Of a DNA stretch of 10,565 nucleotides, positions 7,476-10,565 are shown piece by piece. Both the position numbers and the translations under genes were made by a program. The DNA comes from Trichomonas tenax (taxonomy: Eukaryota; Parabasalia; Trichomonadida; Trichomonadidae): contig JALKBU010001476.1 of the NCBI GenBank assembly GCA_023091735.1, positions 1-10,565 on the forward strand, written 5' to 3'. The notes beneath the pieces were generated by a model that made no database searches, was not told where the DNA came from, and worked only from the letters and a program-made list of their open reading frames with translations. The first letter of the stretch is position 1. Each line of letters starts with the position of its first letter.

Positions 7476-8030
7476 TTCAGATTTGTCCATGATAGATGAA
7501 TTTTGTTCATCGTTGATTTCAACAATGTTTAATTTAATTTCTGCATGGCAATTGAATGTAGAAAGATGCGAAAGAATATTTAATTCACTTGCTGTAATGA
7601 CTCCAGTTGTACTGAAAGTTCCATAATTATAATACAGTCTTAAACTATCGACAATTAATAATATAAAAATCTCCATCATTATATTCTTCAGGGAAAGGAG
7701 TTCCATTTCCATTTAGACCAAGAATTGTGCAATTTTCAATTACAACTACATCCCAAGAATATATTATCCCATAAATTGAAGCTCCCTGGGAATTGTTGAC
7801 AATGTTGCATATAGGAAATAATTTTGACATAAATTATTTTCAATGTATTTGAAACCTTAATTCATTCAATTCATAACCTTAATCAACAAATCATGAATAA
7901 TTCTCGTTTAACCGTAATTAAAAATAAATGAATAAATAAGTGCTTTTAATCCAACAAAAGGTTTTGCAATATAAATTCTTGAATTTATCGACGCATTATT
8001 TTCGATGTATTTGCATGCCTTATTATATGA
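7440..8030 (-). pseudogene. Decayed beta-helix (Pmp-like) surface-protein gene relic
   Basis: The minus strand carries pieces typical of trichomonad beta-helix surface proteins in alternating frames. In one frame, CKYIENN (near 8013) and FKYIENN (near 7851) occur 162 bases apart. A second frame, 7830-7645, reads VVVIENCTILGLNGNGTP and ends DGDFYIINC before a TAG. A one-base shift then returns to the first frame, which continues through 7440 (YNYGTFSTTG, HLSTFNCHAEIKL). Several in-frame stops separate the pieces (TAA and TGA between 7860 and 7930). No transmembrane segment or signal peptide is visible, so only an internal or C-terminal part survives. It lies opposite in direction to the intact genes. 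The beta-helix assignment rests on the repeated ENN/ENC and FYIINC pattern and is an inference. It is certainly not an intact gene. Confidence 0.5.
7833..8024 (-). repeat. Repeated KYIENN-coding block within the relic
   Basis: Bases 7833-7851 and 7995-8013 agree at 18 of 19 positions, and a CCTTA follows both with a small indel. The offset of 162 bases is 54 codons, and both copies read KYIENN in the same minus-strand frame. This is what a coil-repeat protein would leave behind and is the main support for a coding origin of this stretch. Confidence 0.5.
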
Positions 8031-8040
8031 TATAAGGACT

Positions 8041-9050
8041 TAATTTCTCAGCTTATCTAAGCAATGTATAGTGGCGATAAATTAAAATTGACTTTTTTCA
8101 AGAATTAATGTAGGTGTATGACTTTCATTTAATGAACATTTGTCCGAGTTTCAAAAACTGAAAACTTTAATTGGACTGTGTTTCTGAGCTATATAACATG
8201 AAGTTCGACATCAGGAAATCAATTTTAATGCTTCATTATCATATTAAATTTGTATTGATCGATAATGATACCTTATGACGTCAATGGAGTAGAACGTGTT
8301 TTATGAGTGATTATTTTATATTGTGTTGCATTTCCAAATTTGAAAATATATTTTGGCATCATTTTAATATGAAATATTTGTTTGCAACGTTAATAGCATA
8401 CGTTCTCTATCATGCGGTTAATAGAAATTCGTTTAGAAAGCTAATGATTGCCGATGATCTTAATTCTTCAATTTTGTAATTGGGCGACGCGAAGAAAATA
8501 ACAGTATCATTCAATGTGTTGCCGTGTAGGATATCGTCATTATCGCGATATGAACTAAGTTATCTTTAGTTATATCTTGAAATCCTTCATTCAATTGCGA
8601 TACGTCCAAAACTCATTTTTGTGATGCATAACAAAGATATCTATAGAGCTTAGATGATGTACAACAACATATATGGAGCACAAAGGATGAAATAAAGATA
8701 ACAAAAATTGGCAATTGGAATATTTTATAAATCAAGTTCTATGAATGAGATCGTAAGCTAAATAGGGCCTAAAAAGCGTTTGTACGAGTTATAAAAGAGC
8801 AACACCTAAACAACAAAAATAAAATCGCAAAATACGGTGGATTCAATCATTTTTGTTGTTGTTAATTAAACCATGGGAAAGAATACTGTCTAAATAATCG
8901 AAGATAACAATGCATTAACATTTTGCATCATTCAAAACATTCTTTTGTCAAGTAAATATTTCATGTTCCTTCAAAGTGCAGAATATAATATTCAAGTTTT
9001 AATCGAAAATTAATTTTTGTATTAAAGACAATGAAAAATATTTTATAATT
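8041..9050. other. AT-rich gene-free stretch
   Basis: I see no long open frame, no recognisable protein fragment, no tRNA B box and no clear repeat here. Frames on the minus strand next to the relic (8041-8220) are broken by many stops and cannot be assigned. The only structure noted is a hairpin at 8547-8576. Confidence 0.5.
8547..8576. repeat. Imperfect hairpin, 11-bp stem with one bulge
   Basis: GATAT plus AACTAA pair with TTAGTT plus ATATC around a 7-base loop, with one bulged G at 8552. The 5' part can alternatively pair with ATATCG at 8531-8536. Whether it is transcribed is unknown. It may be a chance structure in AT-rich DNA. Confidence 0.35.
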
Positions 9051-9057
9051 TCACCAA

Positions 9058-9273
9058 ATGGAATCTAGGAAATACTGCATTACAATGGCCGACATTTTAG
9101 CCGCCAAAGAGCGTATAAAGGACCATGCGATCGTTACTCCGTGCTTTGACAGCAACAACATTGGACACATTGTTGGCGCGCAAATTTATTTCAAGCTTGA
9201 GACTATGCAGCGCTGCAAGGCTTTCAAGTTCCGTGGAGCTCTCAACAAGCTCAGGACAATCCCTGAAGGATCA
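9058..9273 (+). pseudogene. 5' fragment of a PLP-dependent serine/threonine dehydratase-type gene
   Basis: From the ATG at 9058 (an alternative at 9085 gives MADILAAKERI) about 72 codons match the N-terminus of fold-type II PLP enzymes: threonine/serine ammonia-lyase, serine racemase and threo-3-hydroxyaspartate ammonia-lyase. A helix (ILAAKERIKDHAIVTPC) leads to FKLETMQRCKAFKFRGALNKL, in which K57 is the PLP Schiff-base lysine. After IPEGS (residues 68-72) the similarity ends. Twelve unrelated codons run to a TAG (stop 9310-9312), through an ATTCCA repeat unit. The SxGNH loop, the Gly-rich phosphate-binding loop and everything else of the usual ~320-residue enzyme are missing, so it cannot be active. 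The fragment is less AT-rich than its flanks and has no internal stops, which suggests recent truncation. TCACC at 9051 is only a partial initiator match. Confidence 0.75.
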
Positions 9274-9286
9274 ACTTCACTTTATC

Positions 9287-9308
9287 CTCAATTCCAATTC
9301 AAATTGAG
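9287..9308. repeat. Isolated ATTCCA unit and hairpin at the dehydratase truncation
   Basis: ATTCCAATTCAAATTGAG (9291-9308) is an 18-base unit like those of the ladder at 9788-10007. It overlaps a hairpin in which CTCAATT (9287-9293) pairs with AATTGAG (9302-9308). It starts 17 bases after the last recognisable dehydratase codon and may mark one end of an inserted element. Confidence 0.45.
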
Positions 9309-9349
9309 ATAGCATTATCATCCGGAATTTGTGGTAAAAAGGAAAATGG

Positions 9350-9424
9350 AAGGACTACCGCGAGTCAAACCAGCAAACCTCTTGATTTAAGCTTGGAGTG
9401 TTTTGCCAATTGAGCTATGAGGCG
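9350..9424 (-). pseudogene. tRNA-like relic (Lys-like), degenerate
   Basis: Read on the minus strand from 9424, the sequence has TAGCTCAATTGGCA, a canonical tRNA D-arm/A-box. About 40 bases later come TCAAGAGG, GCTGG and TTTGA, resembling the 3' anticodon stem, variable loop and T-arm of a tRNA-Lys. A run of five T (9340-9336 on the minus strand) follows at the place of a Pol III terminator. But the D stem (GCTC/AAAC), anticodon stem, T stem and acceptor stem do not pair, and about two extra bases are present. It is therefore a decayed tRNA or a tRNA-derived repeat head, not a working gene. Confidence 0.4.
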
Positions 9425-9737
9425 AAGCAATTTTTCTCAATCTATTTCAGATATTTAATGGCACGCTAAATATTTGGAATCTCCTGATCTTCAAAATCGA
9501 TGGGCACTTCAAATATAGAGCATATGCAATAACAGTGATTTAAAAATCGAAAAGTTAAAAATGTTTTTATTCTGATTTCTTTTCATTTTAAAGCAAAACC
9601 ACATTTTCAATCGATAGAATTCATTGGCTGTCGTCTTGCATATATCATAGCACACATCAATGTATTCTCTATTCAACAAAAACGCGGAATCAAAGTGGAA
9701 GAATAACTGACATGTAAACAAGCTCGATGTTAGCTAA

Positions 9738-9779
9738 CAACTTTTTAATAAGTTGCTATATAACAGAGACCTTGAGGTC
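9738..9779. repeat. Two small perfect hairpins before the 18-bp ladder
   Basis: CAACTT (9738-9743) pairs with AAGTTG (9750-9755) around six bases. GACCT (9768-9772) pairs with AGGTC (9775-9779) around TG. They directly precede the first ATTCC of the ladder (9781) and may belong to the same repetitive element. Confidence 0.4.
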
Positions 9780-9885
9780 GATTCCTAATTCCAAATTCAT
9801 TTTTGATTCCAATTCTGAATTCATTTTGATTCCAAATAATTCGGTTATTCCATTATGGTCACTTTTAGGCCTATTTTTGGCATAT

Positions 9886-9922
9886 GAAATAACCGTCATT
9901 ATTCCAAATTGGCGGTTATTTC
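9886..9922. repeat. Perfect 10-bp inverted repeat
   Basis: GAAATAACCG (9886-9895) and CGGTTATTTC (9913-9922) are exact reverse complements with a 17-base loop. The loop contains an ATTCCA unit head and the small dyad CCAAATTGG. A further CGGTTATT at 9842-9849 can pair with the same left arm. Confidence 0.7.
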
Positions 9923-9946
9923 AAAATAGGGTCTGATTCCAAATTC

Positions 9947-9983
9947 ACTTTATTTGCATAAAGTCACCTTTATTCCAATAAAG
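9947..9983. repeat. Two adjacent perfect 7-bp hairpins with exchangeable arms
   Basis: ACTTTAT/ATAAAGT (9947-9953 / 9958-9964, loop TTGC) is followed by CTTTATT/AATAAAG (9968-9974 / 9977-9983, loop CC). The inner arms ATAAAG (9958-9963) and CTTTAT (9968-9973) can also pair with each other, so alternative folds are possible. Confidence 0.65.
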
Positions 9984-10007
9984 TTTTTTATTCCATTAAA
10001 CTCCAAA

Positions 10008-10565
10008 GAATAATTAATGCTTTCGAAAATGTATTACAATGTAGGTGTCAGATGTCCGGATTTAGCTAACTGCACGGAACAGCTGTCAGATTGAAAAAAT
10101 CATCTTATAGCAACAACGAAAACTGTCAGTTTTAAGTGTTGTTATAAACAGAAATCTCCGACATTCAATTAAAAAGTGACACTTTTCTTTAGAAAAACAT
10201 TATGGTGAAATATTATTGCAAAAGGTATTGTAATTGACAATGAACAATAAATAAGAGTTGACTTTTCATAACACTTTTTGTGAATTTTACATGTCAGATA
10301 TATATATAAATACCGTATGTAGCTTTAACGGTCATTTTTGAATCTGACCCCTAACAATATTCATTATAAAAAGTATATTTAAAAACTGATTGCTTCTGAA
10401 TGTCAAATGAATAGGGAAAATTTTTCTTTCTGAGGTGCAGTCCCGCGACCTTCATAACTTTTTATCTGATCAATATTTTTTCGATTTGAAAGTACTTTCA
10501 TGTACATATTGATAGTTGTCTATCCAGTGGTATAAGTGGCACAGTCTATATATCTATCAAATCAT
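10008..10565. other. Right-hand gene-free region rich in palindromes and TGTCA words
   Basis: No coding sequence is recognisable. TGTCAG occurs at 10046, 10084, 10124 and 10292. Near-loopless perfect palindromes lie at 10119-10133 (AAAACTG-T-CAGTTTT), 10172-10186 (AAAAGTG-A-CACTTTT) and 10487-10500 (TGAAAGTACTTTCA). Their density suggests repetitive or mobile-element-derived DNA, but no transposase or clear terminal inverted repeat is seen. Confidence 0.45.
10286..10296 (+). repeat. TTTACATGTCA, third copy of a dispersed 11-mer
   Basis: The same 11 bases occur at 68-78 on the plus strand and at 9708-9718 as the reverse complement. The core ACATGT is itself a palindrome. The copies lie only in the two gene-poor ends of the window. 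Confidence 0.5.

Larger units (their letters stand above)
9788..10007. repeat. Degenerate 18-bp tandem repeat (ATTCCA-headed units)
   Basis: ATTCC occurs at 9788, 9806, 9829, 9847, 9901, 9936, 9972 and 9990. The spacings are 18, 23, 18, 54, 35, 36 and 18, i.e. near-multiples of 18 with two small indels. Well-kept units include ATTCCAAATTCATTTTTG (9788) and ATTCCAAATTCACTTTAT (9936). Units between them have lost the ATTCC head but keep the register. The frame is not kept through the array: units at 9788/9806 and 9829/9847 fall in different frames. This is therefore a DNA-level minisatellite and not a coding repeat. Confidence 0.65.

Noticed and set aside
9274..9420. An intron interrupting the dehydratase gene
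   Set aside because: No trichomonad-type 5' splice site (GTAYGT) or 3' branch/acceptor motif (ACTAACACACAG-like) is seen, and no continuation of the enzyme (SxGNH loop) is found downstream in the window.
9352..9424. The tRNA-like relic could be read as having a UUA anticodon, i.e. a UAA suppressor
   Set aside because: The anticodon stem does not pair and the loop is displaced by extra bases, so the anticodon cannot be defined. The neighbouring intact genes use normal stops.
9765..9786. Sequence resembling a Pol III B box / T arm (GAGGTCGATTCC) on the plus strand
   Set aside because: It lacks one base of the B-box consensus, has no convincing A box or anticodon arm upstream, and is part of a small hairpin next to the ladder.
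9727..9936. 69-codon open frame with apparent IPN..IP hexapeptide repeats, possibly a left-handed beta-helix
   Set aside because: The periodicity is the 18-bp DNA repeat, and its units fall in different reading frames. The frame starts and stops arbitrarily within the array. A DNA repeat explains it better.
9270..10565. A complete DNA transposon or Maverick/Polinton inserted into the dehydratase gene
   Set aside because: No transposase, integrase or polymerase coding sequence and no clear terminal inverted repeats or target-site duplication are visible. Only non-coding repeats can be supported.

Overview
The window looks like nuclear DNA of a parabasalid protist, most probably Trichomonas or a close relative such as Tritrichomonas. 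The evidence is as follows. Coding regions are intronless and moderately AT-rich, set in very AT-rich spacers. TCA(Y)(T/A) initiator-like elements lie 10-12 bases before two of the start codons. A TAAA polyadenylation tetranucleotide overlaps a stop codon. The first gene encodes a Pmp-like (GGAI/FxxN) membrane-anchored surface protein of the kind known to be expanded in trichomonads. I cannot assign the species from sequence alone.

Left part (1-7260): three intact plus-strand genes in a row. (1) 487-4461 is a 1324-residue type I surface protein with a signal peptide, a chlamydial-Pmp-like beta-helix head, a long Thr-rich stalk with spaced cysteines, a Pro-rich hinge, one transmembrane helix and a 72-residue acidic cytoplasmic tail. 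(2) 4642-5856 is a STE20/GCK-VI kinase resembling OSR1/SPAK/Fray, with a C-terminal coiled coil in place of the usual CCT domain. (3) 6340-7260 is a type II membrane protein that looks like a Golgi-type glycosyltransferase. Each appears to have its own promoter, since spacers are 180 and about 480 bp. Nothing in the sequence proves that they work together. A plausible reading is one surface adhesin or sensor, one signalling kinase and one enzyme of glycan assembly, side by side by chance or loosely.

Middle part (7261-9057): about 1.8 kb without an intact gene. Its left half holds a frameshifted minus-strand relic of another beta-helix surface protein (about 7440-8030), with degenerate internal and tandem duplications. 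The right half shows only AT-rich sequence and one modest hairpin.

Right part (9058-10565): a fragment of a PLP-dependent serine/threonine dehydratase gene (72 recognisable codons, ending just past the PLP lysine). It breaks off abruptly and runs into repeat-like DNA. That DNA contains a decayed tRNA-like sequence on the minus strand, a degenerate 18-bp ladder of ATTCCA-headed units with several perfect hairpins (9788-10007; one isolated unit at 9291 next to the truncation), and a palindrome- and TGTCA-rich tail. This arrangement suggests an uncharacterised repetitive or mobile element that interrupted the dehydratase gene, but the element's borders cannot be fixed from one window.
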